A stretch of DNA of 64,000 nt from Microvirga ossetica (GTDB taxonomy: Bacteria > Pseudomonadota > Alphaproteobacteria > Rhizobiales > Beijerinckiaceae): the NCBI RefSeq assembly GCF_002741015.1, contig NZ_CP016619.1, forward strand, positions 913,333 to 977,332, given 5' to 3'. A program made the position numbers and the translations under genes. How positions within the stretch are numbered: position 1 is the stretch's first letter; every line of letters starts with the position of its first letter. The notes under the pieces are model-generated. The model was not told where the DNA came from and did not search any database. It was given only the letters and a program-made list of their open reading frames with translations. This document shows positions 8,699 to 18,074 of the stretch, in pieces.

Positions 8699-9615
8699 GG
8701 GTCCCCCGCAACCTCGGTCCGGGACTTCAGGATCTCAAGGAGAGCCCGATCCCGTCGTTCCTCCAGTTCCTGGATCGAACGGCTGCCGGCTTCTTCAGCG
8801 ACGCCTTCCACAATCTGTTTTTGCACCTCGGGGCTCAACGACGGGTTCCCCAGTGAGGCCCATCGTCTGACCTGGCTTGGGCCTAAGTGGGAAAGGTAAT
8901 GCTCAATGCCACCAGAACCCCCGCCAAGATGATAGGTCATGTGCGGGCCCATCACGGCCCAGCGCAAGCCCGGCCCGTTGCACAGGGCTGCGTCGATGTC
9001 AGCCACACTCGCCACGCCCTGCTCCACCAGGTAGACAGCTTCCCGATAAAGGGCTGACGAGAGCCTGTTCGCGATGTGCCCCGGCATCTCCCGCCTCAGG
9101 ACAACAGGCCGGCGACCGAGGGTTCGATAGAACTCGGCTGCCTGCTGAACAATGCTTTGGTCCTCCCCAATGAGTTCCACGAGCGGAACAAGGTGTGGCG
9201 GATTGAAGGGATGCGCGACGATGAACCGGTGCGGGGTCTTGCACTCCGCGACAATGCTGCTTCGCAGGAGAGCCGACGTACTGCTGGCGACGATCACGCC
9301 CTCCGTCGTGTGCGCATCGATGTCGGCCAGCATCCTCCGCTTCAAGGCTTCGTCCTCGGGAACGTTCTCCTGGACGAAGTCAGCAGCTCTTAGTGCATCA
9401 GCAAGATCACTCGTGATCCGAAGCTCGCCCTTCTCACGGATGCCGAGTTCGGCGAGTTGGTCACGAGCGTGATCGACAAACGAGCGCAGTCGCTCCTCGG
9501 CGCCCGGGCTCGGATCGTAGGCCGCGACATCTAAACCGTGGGCCAGAAAGAGCGCGGCCCAACTGGCGCCGACGGTTCCGCAGCCGATCACGGCCACCCG
9601 TTTGATCGTTGTCAC
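8695..9615 (-). CDS. 3-hydroxyacyl-CoA dehydrogenase-like (beta-hydroxyacid) dehydrogenase
   Basis: A 306-residue protein of the 3-hydroxyacyl-CoA dehydrogenase family, in the group that includes L-carnitine and L-gulonate 3-dehydrogenases. The NAD motif 'VAVIGCGTVGASWAALFLAHG' spans about residues 7-27, 'VQENVPEDEALKRRML' follows, and the catalytic His lies in 'AHPFNPPHLVPLVE'. It is expected to oxidise a free or CoA-linked beta-hydroxy acid to a beta-keto acid for the coupled BKACE enzyme. Carnitine is one possible substrate, but the cluster has no other carnitine gene. Confidence 0.88.
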   Translation of the reverse strand: MTTIKRVAVIGCGTVGASWAALFLAHGLDVAAYDPSPGAEERLRSFVDHARDQLAELGIREKGELRITSDLADALRAADFVQENVPEDEALKRRMLADIDAHTTEGVIVASSTSALLRSSIVAECKTPHRFIVAHPFNPPHLVPLVELIGEDQSIVQQAAEFYRTLGRRPVVLRREMPGHIANRLSSALYREAVYLVEQGVASVADIDAALCNGPGLRWAVMGPHMTYHLGGGSGGIEHYLSHLGPSQVRRWASLGNPSLSPEVQKQIVEGVAEEAGSRSIQELEERRDRALLEILKSRTEVAGDP

Positions 9616-9644
9616 CTGAGATCTCCTGATGAAGCTGAGCGAAC

Positions 9645-9673
9645 AGCCCGCCGGCCCGTTCAGCCGGCGGGCT
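9645..9673 (-). terminator. Hairpin between the Bug-protein gene and the dehydrogenase gene
   Basis: AGCCCGCCGGC and GCCGGCGGGCT form an 11-bp perfect stem with a 7-nt loop, without a clear T tract. It may reduce read-through or stabilise the upstream transcript end inside this same-strand cluster. Confidence 0.5.
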
Positions 9674-9683
9674 ACTGACCTTT

Positions 9684-10670
9684 CTACTCGGCCGCCTTAA
9701 CACCCGTGGTCTTGATGAGCTCAGACCATTTCTGCATCTCACTGTCGATCAGACGAGACGCGTCTTCAGGCGTTCCGGGCTTCGGCGTGACGCCCTGAAC
9801 GCGCATGGCGTCAATGACCTTGGGTGCCTTGAGAGCCTTGACGACCTCGTGATTGAGCTTCTGTAGAATCGGCTCCGGCATTCCGGCCGGCGCGAGGATA
9901 CCAAACCACGAACCGACCTCGAACCCGCTCAAGCCCTGAGATGCCACGGTGGGCACCCCCGGCATGAACTCGGATGGCTCCTGGGTGGTGACCCCCAAGG
10001 CCCGTAGTTTGCCTCCCTGCACATGGGGCAGGATGGACGGAATCGTGTCGAACATCACCTGCACATGCCCGCCGATCATGTCCGTCATCGCTGGCCCGCT
10101 GCCGCGGTATGGCGCATGAACGAGCTTGGTGCCGGCCATGGAATTGAACATCTCGCCGGCGAGATGCTGAGGCGAACCGGCCCCCGCTGACGCATAGGTG
10201 AGCTTCCCGGGCTGCGCCTTCGCCAGGGCAATCAACTCCTGGACCGACTTGGCCTCGACAGCGGGATTGACGACCAGCGCGAGCCCGACATTGCCGGCCA
10301 GGGTGATGGGGGCGAAGTTCTTCTTCAGATCGAAGCCGGGCTTGGCCTGCAGGCTCATGTTGATGGAGTGGCTCGTGAGCGCTCCCATCAGCAGGGTATA
10401 GCCGTCGGGCTCCGCCCGCGAGACGGCCGCGGCTCCCAGGCTTCCGGCAGCGCCTGGCCGGTTCTCGACGACCACACGCTGCCCAATGGTGTTCGACACC
10501 TCCTCGGCAACGACGCGGCCGATGATGTCCGTTGCACCACCGGGCGCATAGGGCACGACCAGCGTGATGGGACGGGTTGGGTAGTTCTCCTGGGCGAAGG
10601 CGCCGGCTCCGACCGACATACCCGCTCCGACGAGGGCTGCGGCGCCGATGAGAAGCGTTCTGCGAAGCAT
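9684..10670 (-). CDS. Tripartite tricarboxylate transporter (TctC/Bug family) substrate-binding protein
   Basis: A 328-residue periplasmic protein with a signal peptide ending near 'GAGAFA', then the Bug-family start 'YPTRPITLVVPYAPGGATD' and 'IGQRVVVENRPGAAG'. Bug proteins bind carboxylates and other small molecules and feed TctA/TctB permeases. No TctAB genes are in the window, which is common because Bug genes outnumber permeases. It probably captures the acid degraded by the neighbouring dehydratase, dehydrogenase and BKACE enzymes. Confidence 0.93.
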   Translation of the reverse strand: MLRRTLLIGAAALVGAGMSVGAGAFAQENYPTRPITLVVPYAPGGATDIIGRVVAEEVSNTIGQRVVVENRPGAAGSLGAAAVSRAEPDGYTLLMGALTSHSINMSLQAKPGFDLKKNFAPITLAGNVGLALVVNPAVEAKSVQELIALAKAQPGKLTYASAGAGSPQHLAGEMFNSMAGTKLVHAPYRGSGPAMTDMIGGHVQVMFDTIPSILPHVQGGKLRALGVTTQEPSEFMPGVPTVASQGLSGFEVGSWFGILAPAGMPEPILQKLNHEVVKALKAPKVIDAMRVQGVTPKPGTPEDASRLIDSEMQKWSELIKTTGVKAAE

Positions 10671-10721
10671 GGTGTTTCCTCCATGATGTTTGTTTTGAGT
10701 TCGCCTGGGTCTTGCCGCCCA

Positions 10722-12428
10722 TCAGCTGAAGTCGAAGTCGCAGCCCTCGTCGGCCTGCAACACGCTCCTGAGGTAAAGGCCACGGTAGCCGCGGGCCTCC
10801 TCAGTAAGATGGGCTGGCGGCTGCCATTCTTTGGCGCGGCGCTCCAGCTCGTCCTTATCCACCAGGAGCTCGAGACGGCGCTCGGGCACATCCAACTGGA
10901 TCTGATCGCCATTCCGCACAAGGCCCAGGGGGCCACCAGTTGCCGACTCCGGAGCAATGTGCAGAACGATCGTTCCAAAGGCAGTGCCGCTCATGCGCGC
11001 GTCGGAGATACGGACCATGTCCTTCACACCGGCTTGTGCGAGCTTCTTCGGGATCGGCAGGTAACCGGCCTCCGGCATGCCGGGAGCACCCTTCGGGCCG
11101 GCATTACGCAGAACCAGGATATCGTCCGCTGTCACATCGAGATCGGGATCGTCGATCCGGGTCACCAGATCCTCAACCGACTCGAACACCACCGCCCGGC
11201 CGGTATGCTGAAGAAGCTCAGGCGATGCCGCCGAGTGCTTGATCACCGCACCCGATGGAGCCAGGTTCCCGCGCAGGACCGCCATGGCGCCAGTGGTTTT
11301 CAGGGGATTGTCCCGACGACGGATCGTCGTCTGTCCAGGCACGTCCTCAGCGCCGTCGGCAATGGCTCCGATGGTCTCGCCCGTGACCGTCACGGCGTCT
11401 AGAACGAGATGATCGCGCAGTTCCTGCAGCAGGCGGGGAACCCCGCCGGCCCAGTGGAAATGCTCCATGTACTGGGCGCCCGAAGGCTTCAGATCGACAA
11501 GGACTGGAACCTCGCGCCCGATCTGGTCGAACTCCTCGAGATCGATCCTGATCCCACGACGGCGGGCAATAGCGGCCAGATGAACCAAGCCATTGGTCGA
11601 GCCGCCGATCGCCTGCAGCACCACCATGGCATTGCGGAAGGCCGCCTCGGTCAGCACCTCGCTCGGGCGGGTTCCGCTCTTTGCCAGCATGACTGCTTGG
11701 CGGCCGCTCGCCTCAGCCGCCCGGATCCGATCCGCATGGGTGGCTGGAATCGAGCCGGTCCCTGGCAGGGCGATGCCGAGCGCCTCGACAAGGCAGCCCA
11801 TGGTGCTCGCCGTGCCCATGACCATGCAGGTGCCCTGGGTCGGAGCCAAACGTCCACTGACAACCTCCACCTCATCCTGGTCCATGGCTCCGGCGCGGTG
11901 GTGTCCCCAAAGCCGGCGGCAGTCGGTGCAGGCGCCGAGCATCTCGCCCTTGTGGTAGCCGACAAGCATTGGGCCTGTGATCAGCTGGATCGCCGGCACG
12001 TCAGCACTCACCGCCGCCATCAGCTGCGCCGGCACAGTCTTGTCGCAACCGCCGATCAACACGACTGCATCCATCGGCTGGGCCCGGATCATCTCCTCCG
12101 TGTCCATGGCCATGAGGTTGCGCAGGAACATGCTGGTTGGACTGGCGAAGGACTCGTGGATGGAGATCGTGGGGAACTCCATCGGGAGCCCGCCAGCCAG
12201 CATGACGCCCCGCTTCACCGCCTCGATCAGGCGGGGCACGTTGCCGTGGCACGGATTGAAGTCGCTGAAGGTGTTAGTGATGCCGACAATCGGCCGATCC
12301 AAGGCGTCATCGGAAAAGCCTGCGGCCTTGATGAACGCCTTGCGCAGAAAAAGAGAGAAACCAGGGTCGCCGTAGCTGGTGAGATTGCGGCGCAGGCCCG
12401 ACGGGGATGATTTAGGATCATTGCTCAT
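10722..12428 (-). CDS. IlvD/Edd family dehydratase (sugar-acid or dihydroxy-acid dehydratase)
   Basis: A 568-residue protein, typical for the family. Iron-sulfur and substrate motifs are visible: 'FNPCHGN', 'VLIGGCDKT', 'GACTDCRR' and 'GTCMVMGTASTMG'. The wording and length resemble the L-arabinonate/D-xylonate dehydratase subgroup, which contains [2Fe-2S], more than the biosynthetic IlvD enzyme. It would remove water from a 2,3-dihydroxy acid. It is the first gene of the minus-strand acid-catabolism cluster and is divergent from a GntR/FCD regulator 66 bp away. Confidence 0.88.
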   Translation of the reverse strand: MSNDPKSSPSGLRRNLTSYGDPGFSLFLRKAFIKAAGFSDDALDRPIVGITNTFSDFNPCHGNVPRLIEAVKRGVMLAGGLPMEFPTISIHESFASPTSMFLRNLMAMDTEEMIRAQPMDAVVLIGGCDKTVPAQLMAAVSADVPAIQLITGPMLVGYHKGEMLGACTDCRRLWGHHRAGAMDQDEVEVVSGRLAPTQGTCMVMGTASTMGCLVEALGIALPGTGSIPATHADRIRAAEASGRQAVMLAKSGTRPSEVLTEAAFRNAMVVLQAIGGSTNGLVHLAAIARRRGIRIDLEEFDQIGREVPVLVDLKPSGAQYMEHFHWAGGVPRLLQELRDHLVLDAVTVTGETIGAIADGAEDVPGQTTIRRRDNPLKTTGAMAVLRGNLAPSGAVIKHSAASPELLQHTGRAVVFESVEDLVTRIDDPDLDVTADDILVLRNAGPKGAPGMPEAGYLPIPKKLAQAGVKDMVRISDARMSGTAFGTIVLHIAPESATGGPLGLVRNGDQIQLDVPERRLELLVDKDELERRAKEWQPPAHLTEEARGYRGLYLRSVLQADEGCDFDFS

Positions 12429-12456
12429 GATGAGCGATCATCGGTGCGTTACCATG

Positions 12457-12468
12457 ATTGTCAACAAT
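12457..12468. promoter_or_regulatory. Candidate GntR/FCD operator ATTGTCAACAAT
   Basis: A 12-bp perfect palindrome in the 66-bp gap between the divergent dehydratase and gntR genes. The form TTGT-NN-ACAA is the common half-site pattern of FadR/FCD-type GntR regulators. A very similar site (ATTGTTGACAAT) lies at 25196-25207. Confidence 0.6.
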
Positions 12469-12494
12469 AATGCTAGAAGCTGAGCGGGGTCGGT

Positions 12495-13355
12495 ATGGAC
12501 AGTGTGGAGCGTCAGGCATCGGCAGCCCGAGTGAAGCAGGTGGCGAATGCCCTCGAGGAGGAGATCGCCCTTGGATGGCTGCAGCCCCGGGAGAGGCTGA
12601 TCGAGGAGGACATCGCGTCCCGGTTTGAGGTCAAACGGCATGTGGTGCGGGAGGCCATTGCCGAGCTTGAGCGCATGGGCCTGGTCGAACGTGTGCAGAA
12701 CAAGGGCGCGGCTGTGCGCATGCTAAGTCCAACCGAGGTTCGTCAGATCTATTCCGTACGAGAAGCCCTGGAGACTTTGGCGGCGCAGCAGATCCCATTG
12801 CCGCCATTGCCAGAGACGATCACCACGTTAATTGAAATCCAGGAACAGCATGCCGCCGCCGTCGAGCGGGGAGATTCTCGGGCCGCATTTCGGGCGAACA
12901 TGGCCTTCCACAGCGCGCTCTTCAGTGCCTGTGGTAACCCGCATCTCGTTGAGATCATCCAGAGCCTTGCCCAAAAGGTTCATGGTGCGCGATCTTTCAC
13001 GGCAGCCAGCCCCATGCATCTAGCGAAGGCGAGAGACGAGCATTGGGCGATGATTGAGGCAATCAAAGCCTCCGGCCGGGAGAAGCTGGTTCAGCTTTGC
13101 CGGGACCACCTCAATCCGTCCCGTGATACGTATATCGCCTCTCTGGAGGGTATTGTCAGGTTGGCGAAAGTTCGGCGTCTATGGCAGAGTCTCGGGCATG
13201 ACCACGACGCCCAACCCGTACCGCGGCTTCCGCTTCCCGGCCGAAATCATCAACCAAGCCGTCTGGTTGTATCACTGCTTCAGCCTGAGCTTACGGGAGG
13301 TCGAACTGATCCTCGCGGCGCGGGGCGTCGTGGTCAGCTACGAGACCATCCGTGA
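12495..13355 (+). CDS. GntR family (FCD domain) regulator with IS-altered C-terminus
   Basis: Residues 1-75 form a winged HTH ('ERLIEEDIASRFEVKRHVVREA' type) and about 85-215 an all-helical FCD effector domain with the metal-binding His pattern ('AFHSALFSACGNPHL'). Native sequence ends near codon 218 at 13148, where the IS6 element begins; the last 68 residues or so are out-of-frame IS sequence. The normal tail of perhaps 10-25 residues is therefore replaced. The regulator is divergent from the dehydratase operon and probably controls it. Whether the chimeric protein still works is unknown. Confidence 0.8.
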   Translation: MDSVERQASAARVKQVANALEEEIALGWLQPRERLIEEDIASRFEVKRHVVREAIAELERMGLVERVQNKGAAVRMLSPTEVRQIYSVREALETLAAQQIPLPPLPETITTLIEIQEQHAAAVERGDSRAAFRANMAFHSALFSACGNPHLVEIIQSLAQKVHGARSFTAASPMHLAKARDEHWAMIEAIKASGREKLVQLCRDHLNPSRDTYIASLEGIVRLAKVRRLWQSLGHDHDAQPVPRLPLPGRNHQPSRLVVSLLQPELTGGRTDPRGAGRRGQLRDHP

Positions 13356-13973
13356 GTGGGGCCTGCGCTTCGGACGAACCTACGCCAACACGCTCAAGCG
13401 GCGCCGGCCGCGGCCCGGCGACAAATGGTTTCTGGATGAGGTGTTTGTCCGCATCGGAGGTAAACTGCACTATCTCTGGCGGGCCGTTGATCAGCACGGA
13501 AACGTGCTCGATGTACTGGTTCAGGATCGTCGCAACAAAAAGGCAGCGAAGCGCTTCTTCCGCAAGCTGCTGAAGGGTTTGTGCTACGTGCCCAGAGCCA
13601 TCGTGACGGATAAACTTGGATCCTATGGTGCCGCCAAACGCGAGATCCTGCCGAGTGTTGAGCATCGGCAGAGCCGATACTTGAACAACCGCTGCGAGGT
13701 CTCGCACCAACCCACCCGAAGGCGGGAGCGCCACATGCGGCGGTTCAAATCAGTCCGGCATGCCCAGCAATTTCTCGCCATCCACGCTCAGATCCACAAC
13801 CACTTCCAACTCCGCCGTCATCGTCTTTCCGCCAGTGAGTACCGGGCTGCGCGTGACCACGCCTTTGCCACGTGGCGCGAGGCCACCGGTGCTGCCTTGG
13901 TAGGCTGATGTGGACTGACCCGACGGCTGCGCCCACGGCAGCTTTGCCTCCTCGGCGCTAAGTTGACAATACC
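13149..13973 (+). mobile_element. IS6-family insertion sequence, 825 bp
   Basis: The ends are imperfect 18-bp inverted repeats: GGTATTGTCAGGTTGGCG on the left (13149-13166), and on the right (13956-13973) a complement reading GGTATTGTCAACTTAGCG, 15 of 18 matching. A single transposase gene fills the element. The flanking 8-mers (CTCTGGAG left, GTCGTCGC right) differ, so there is no target duplication. Both adjacent genes are cut at the ends, which suggests an IS6-type adjacent deletion or recombination between two copies. Confidence 0.85.
13198..13908 (+). CDS. IS6 family transposase
   Basis: A 236-residue DDE transposase starting at ATG 13198. It opens 'NPYRGFRFPAEIINQAVWLY', has the HTH-like 'VSYETIREWGLRFGRTYA', and shows the DDE residues as 'WFLDEVFV', 'VTDKLGSY' and 'RRRERHMRRFKS'. 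Length and motifs fit the IS6/IS26 group, which moves by replicative cointegration. The protein appears full-length, so the element may be active. Confidence 0.93.
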   Translation: MTTTPNPYRGFRFPAEIINQAVWLYHCFSLSLREVELILAARGVVVSYETIREWGLRFGRTYANTLKRRRPRPGDKWFLDEVFVRIGGKLHYLWRAVDQHGNVLDVLVQDRRNKKAAKRFFRKLLKGLCYVPRAIVTDKLGSYGAAKREILPSVEHRQSRYLNNRCEVSHQPTRRRERHMRRFKSVRHAQQFLAIHAQIHNHFQLRRHRLSASEYRAARDHAFATWREATGAALVG

Positions 13974-15050
13974 GTCGTCGCTCTGCTGGCGTTTCTTGGA
14001 CATAATATTGCGCTGAATCTGAAGGCTCGCGGCCTGGCTTCGGGATTCGATTTTCTCTCGAAAGAAGCCGGCTTTGCGATCGGGTTCTCCCTAATTCCTT
14101 TCACCGAAACAGATACCTACGGGCGCGCCTTCATTGTCGGCCTGTTGAACACGATCTTCGTTGCGTTTGTGTCCATGATCCTGGCGACTGTGCTGGGAAC
14201 TATCATCGGGGTGGCACGGGTGTCGAAGCATCCGCCGACGGCTGCCGCGGCTCTTGTCTACGTCGAAGGTCTCCGCAACATCCCGTTGCTGCTGCAGGTC
14301 CTGTTCTGGCAGCAGCTTCTGATCAATGGGCTGCCCAGTGTGCGCCAGAGCCTCAATCTCGGAGGATGGGTTTTCCTCAACAACCGGGGTCTCGTCCTTC
14401 CCGATGTTTCGGCCGGGGCACTTCCCGTGCCACCATCGTCGATGGCAGCCATCATTGCTGCGACGCTCATTGGCCTCATCGTGATCGCGCTCCGGCGGGC
14501 TGAACCGTCACGTCGGCGGCAAGTCGCCGTCTGGGGTCTCGGGGCACTGCTCGCCCTCGAGGTCTTGTTGGCAACGCTGACCGTTGACTGGAGCCGCCCT
14601 GCCCTAACCGGCTTTAACTTCCGGAACGGCGTGGTTCTCGTCCCAGAGTTCGTCGCGCTGGTCGTCGCACTGACGATTTATAACGCGGCCTTCATCGCTG
14701 AGATCGTCCGTGCCGGCATCGAATCGGTGAACAAAGGCCAGCGGGAGGCCGCCGCCGCACTTGGGCTCCCGCCGCGTCTGACGATGCGCCTGATCGTTCT
14801 GCCCCAAGCGATGCGCGTCGTCATCCCCCCACTCGCGAACCAATACTCGCACTTGCTCAAGGCATCCTCCCTCGCGACGGTGATCGGCTACCCAGATCTT
14901 GTGAACGTGTTCCTCGGCACGACACTGAACCAGACCGGTCGAGCCATCGAGATCGTCACGATGACCATGGCGGTGTACCTGGTTCTGAGCGCTCTCGTGG
15001 CTGGATTCACCTCGTGGTTCAATGCCAGAGTGGCCTTAGTGGAGCGGTAA
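13974..15050 (+). pseudogene. Polar amino-acid ABC transporter permease (AapQ/BztB type), 5'-truncated by the IS
   Basis: In-frame coding starts at the IS boundary with 'VVALLAFLGHNIALNLKARG' and continues through 'GFDFLSKEAGFAIGFSLIPF' to a complete C-terminus of AapQ type, with the EAA loop 'REAAAALGLPPRLTMRLIVLPQ'. The cytoplasmic N-terminus and most of the first membrane helix are missing, and an in-frame TAA inside the IS end (13959-13961) blocks fusion to the transposase. Internal TTG/ATG codons could give a shorter product. The binding-protein gene (aapJ) that normally precedes aapQ is absent, probably removed with the 5' end. Confidence 0.85.
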
Positions 15051-15051
15051 C

Positions 15052-16152
15052 ATGGGGATCGTGACGGACTCTTCCTCCAAGTCGGTTTCGCCAGGATCGG
15101 TCGTCTCGCCGCTGCTTCGGCGCTATTTCGGCAGCCCTGGTCGAGGTCTCTTAAGTGTGCTGCTCGTAACGTTCTGGGTATGGGCAGCCTGGGCGGTCTT
15201 TAAGTGGGCGATCCTCGATGCAACGTGGATCGCGCAAGACCGTTCCGGCTGTGCGTCCGGCGGAGCTTGCTGGGCCTTTGTGGTGGCTCGGATCGACCAG
15301 TTCCTGTTCGGCTTCTATCCGCCGGACGAGCACTGGCGACCGGCACTCGTTCTCGTCCTTCCGTTGGCCCTGTTTGCGGTTGCGGTCTCTGATCGCTTTC
15401 AAAGCCAAAGGCAGATGATGGGTGCTGCCATCGTTCTCGTGCCCATAGCCAGCCTTGCCCTCCTGGTCGGTGGCATTCCCGGCTTGCCGCATGTGTCGGC
15501 GGACAAGTGGGGTGGACTGGCGCTGACGATCGTCATCGCAGAGACGAGTTTTGTCGCCTCAATGCCCTTTGCGGTTCTTCTTGCACTGGCCAGGCGCTCC
15601 CAGATGCCTGTGATTAGCGTGCTCGCCACCGGCTTCATTGAGCTTTGGCGTGGGCTCCCGCTCGTGGCAATCCTCTTTATGGCCGTGATTTTGCTTCCGC
15701 TCGTCATGCCGCCAGGGTTTCAGATCGGCCGGGTTGAGATGGCGATTACGGCTCTGACGATCTACTCCGCTGCCTATCTAGCAGAGGTCGTGCGGGGAGG
15801 ACTCCAAGCAGTTCCGGTGGGGCAGTTGAGGGCGGCAAGCGCACTTGGGTTCGGATATTGGCGGACGCTGGCGTACATCACGCTGCCGCAGGCCCTCGGC
15901 AAGGTCTTACCGGGCATTGTCAACTCGGCGATCGCGCTGGTTAAAGATACCAGCTACGTCATGATTGTCGGATTGTTCGACTTCATTAACATCGTGACCG
16001 CAGCATTGTCGGATCCGAAGTGGCTTGGATCGCCGACTGAGGCCTACTTGTTCGTGGCTGCTGTGTATTGGGTTGTCTGTTTCGGATTGTCGCGCTGGGG
16101 CCGGAGCATTGAAATCAGGAGCGCAAGAGCGCGTGGGGTCGTCAGATCATGA
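15052..16152 (+). CDS. aapM: Polar amino-acid ABC transporter permease (AapM/BztC type)
   Basis: A 366-residue membrane protein starting one base after the aapQ stop. It has the long N-terminal part typical of AapM, including a Cys pair in the first periplasmic loop ('[15 protein letters not shown]'), then the conserved permease core with the EAA loop '[20 protein letters not shown]'. It pairs with AapQ to import L-amino acids with broad specificity. Because AapQ lacks its N-terminus and no AapJ is present, this transporter is probably inactive unless complemented. Confidence 0.9.
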   Translation: MGIVTDSSSKSVSPGSVVSPLLRRYFGSPGRGLLSVLLVTFWVWAAWAVFKWAILDATWIAQDRSGCASGGACWAFVVARIDQFLFGFYPPDEHWRPALVLVLPLALFAVAVSDRFQSQRQMMGAAIVLVPIASLALLVGGIPGLPHVSADKWGGLALTIVIAETSFVASMPFAVLLALARRSQMPVISVLATGFIELWRGLPLVAILFMAVILLPLVMPPGFQIGRVEMAITALTIYSAAYLAEVVRGGLQAVPVGQLRAASALGFGYWRTLAYITLPQALGKVLPGIVNSAIALVKDTSYVMIVGLFDFINIVTAALSDPKWLGSPTEAYLFVAAVYWVVCFGLSRWGRSIEIRSARARGVVRS

Positions 16153-16163
16153 GGAGAATCGAC

Positions 16164-16907
16164 ATGTCTGGCTCGGCCTTGGTTCACGTCAGCAATCTGT
16201 GCAAGCGCTACCGCTCGCAGGAAGTGCTCACGGGTATCAGCTTCCAGGTTGCACGCGGCGAGTGCGTCGTCCTATGCGGGCCGTCGGGGTCCGGCAAATC
16301 GACGCTGCTCCGCTGCATCAACGGTCTTGAGGGCTGGAATTCCGGCGAAGTGACCGTTGACGGCGTTGACATTGCTGCAAACGCACACCGGCGGGGGCAC
16401 ATTGGCCAGCTGGTCGGCATGGTGTTCCAGGACTTTAACCTGTTTCCTCACCTGACGGTCCTCGACAATGTTGCGCTCGGACCCCGCGTCCTGCTGAAAG
16501 AGCCGAGCACGAAGGCTGCCACGATCGGACACGAACTGCTCGAGCGCGTCGGACTCTCGGGCCATACACAAAAATATCCCCACGAGTTGTCGGGAGGACA
16601 GCAGCAGAGGGTGGCGATTGCGCGGGCTCTCGCGATGAGGCCGAAGGTCATGCTCTTCGATGAGCCAACGTCCGCGCTCGACCCGGAGATGGTGAAGGAA
16701 GTGCTTGACGTGATGCGCGAGCTTGCTGCCTCAGGCATGACGATGATCTGTGTAACCCATGAAATGGGGTTCGCGCGCAACGTCGCCGATCGGGTCGTCT
16801 TTCTGACGGACGGCTGTGTCTGTGAAACCGGCCAGCCCAGCGACTTTTTCTCCTGCCCCACAACACCCCAGGCCATCAAATTCTTGGGGCACGTGCTGGC
16901 ACGTTAA
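16164..16907 (+). CDS. aapP: Amino-acid ABC transporter ATP-binding protein (AapP/GlnQ type)
   Basis: About 247 residues. Walker A 'GPSGSGKST' lies near residue 36, the signature '[15 protein letters not shown]' near 140, Walker B '[14 protein letters not shown]' near 160 and the switch His in 'VTHEMGF' near 197. The ATG at 16164 is chosen because an AGGAG lies seven bases upstream; an ATG at 16149 overlapping the aapM stop is the alternative. It drives the AapQM permease. It is complete, unlike aapQ. Confidence 0.9.
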   Translation: MSGSALVHVSNLCKRYRSQEVLTGISFQVARGECVVLCGPSGSGKSTLLRCINGLEGWNSGEVTVDGVDIAANAHRRGHIGQLVGMVFQDFNLFPHLTVLDNVALGPRVLLKEPSTKAATIGHELLERVGLSGHTQKYPHELSGGQQQRVAIARALAMRPKVMLFDEPTSALDPEMVKEVLDVMRELAASGMTMICVTHEMGFARNVADRVVFLTDGCVCETGQPSDFFSCPTTPQAIKFLGHVLAR

Positions 16908-17149
16908 CCGTTCGCCGCAAGGTCTCGCGATCCTGCCATCATCCGGGGTTGCGCCGCATCCTACACGCCTGAGCTTCTCGGGTAACCCGGAGTTCCGCAC
17001 GCATGCCGCTCCCGCCGGTGCAGGGGCTGAACGCGCGGGCTCAGGTCCAAACGGCTCACCTGGCAACTGCGAACAGGTCAGTCGCCCGAAGGCAGCTGCC
17101 GGCGGCCAAGCCTGTCCGCGGTGCCGCAAGCGAGCCGATCCCGTCCTGC

Positions 17150-17746
17150 TTACATCGGCGGTTTGACGCCATCCTTCTCCAGGGTGGCGCGGGTTGCCGA
17201 TACAGAGCCATCGGCATGTCGGCGGCCGAAGATGAAAATCGCCGCGCCGGGTTTCACGAGGCTGATATCGCCGGGCACGAAGGCGACGACTGGAACGTCA
17301 GGCGGAACGGCGATGTCCGCCTCCTGGCCCTTGTAGGTCACCTTCAACACCTGCCCCTGTGGGGCGGCGGCCACCCCGGCAACGGTGGCGTTAGTCATCA
17401 GGCTGTCGGGAGCCAAATCCCAGGCAAACTGCCCTTCATTGGCTCCCGGCGGTAGGAAATGGACCTCAAGCGCCCGCAATTTGCCGTCCGGCCCTCGCAC
17501 TGAAGTTGAGGCGATGTAGTCGCCGGCCTTGATGTCGGAGAGGCTGCGCTTCACCACGCCGCTGACTGCGAAATCCGCTGCCATGGTGACTGGGACGCTT
17601 TGCCCTGAGAGGGTCCGGATGACCAGGGCCTGCCCGTCGAGTCGGTCGACGGTCCCGCGGATGCGCGTGGGCGCTCCGTCCGGTGTCTGGGCGAGCGCCG
17701 GGAGAATGGCAAGAACGCTGAGCACTCCCATCAAGGATGATCGCAT
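17150..17746 (-). CDS. Exported hypothetical protein (OB-like periplasmic protein)
   Basis: About 198 residues with a signal peptide ('MRSSLMGVLSVLAILPALAQ') and a mature part rich in beta strands ('RIRGTVDRLDGQALVIRTL', 'PVTMAADFAVSGVV'). The pattern resembles DUF5666-like periplasmic proteins, some of which are loosely named metal-transport associated. The start at 17746 matches the signal peptide; an ATG four codons upstream is the alternative. No close partner gene reveals its role. The nearest gene, 328 bp upstream on the same strand, encodes an MFS exporter. Confidence 0.65.
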   Translation of the reverse strand: MRSSLMGVLSVLAILPALAQTPDGAPTRIRGTVDRLDGQALVIRTLSGQSVPVTMAADFAVSGVVKRSLSDIKAGDYIASTSVRGPDGKLRALEVHFLPPGANEGQFAWDLAPDSLMTNATVAGVAAAPQGQVLKVTYKGQEADIAVPPDVPVVAFVPGDISLVKPGAAIFIFGRRHADGSVSATRATLEKDGVKPPM

Positions 17747-18074
17747 GGATGCCTCCAAAGGCTCTAAGCCGTGGTGCCGGATTCCTCATCGAGCGCCGAA
17801 TAGGCTCCCCCGTCAACGCTCCCAGCGGCGCGAGAGGCGGCCTGCACGCATTCGTGATCGTACAGAGGAACGCTCGTCGTCCCGCCTTATGGCGCCTCCC
17901 TGCCGATGGGCCAAAAGCGAACGCACACACCCGGGACGTTGCACTGAAGCAGCGCGGAGTCGGAGCCGTGCGCGCCCGTGCTCTTCCGCCAAAAGCTGAT
18001 GTCACCTTTGGCTGTATTGGACCTGCCAGATACGCCGGATCGGCGTTGATCTCCGGTCCATCGCCGGATTGGGT
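17747..18074. other. Intergenic stretch, no gene recognised
   Basis: Short frames in this stretch have no recognisable domain. Part of it (about 17890-18005, minus strand) has the look of the dispersed 'SAFGG-K/R-A' intergenic repeats of Hyphomicrobiales, but I cannot confirm that from a single copy. Confidence 0.4.

Noticed and set aside
12495..13355. Treating the last 68 residues of the GntR protein as a natural extra domain
   Set aside because: They are encoded within the IS6 left end in a frame different from the transposase and carry no regulator-like sequence.
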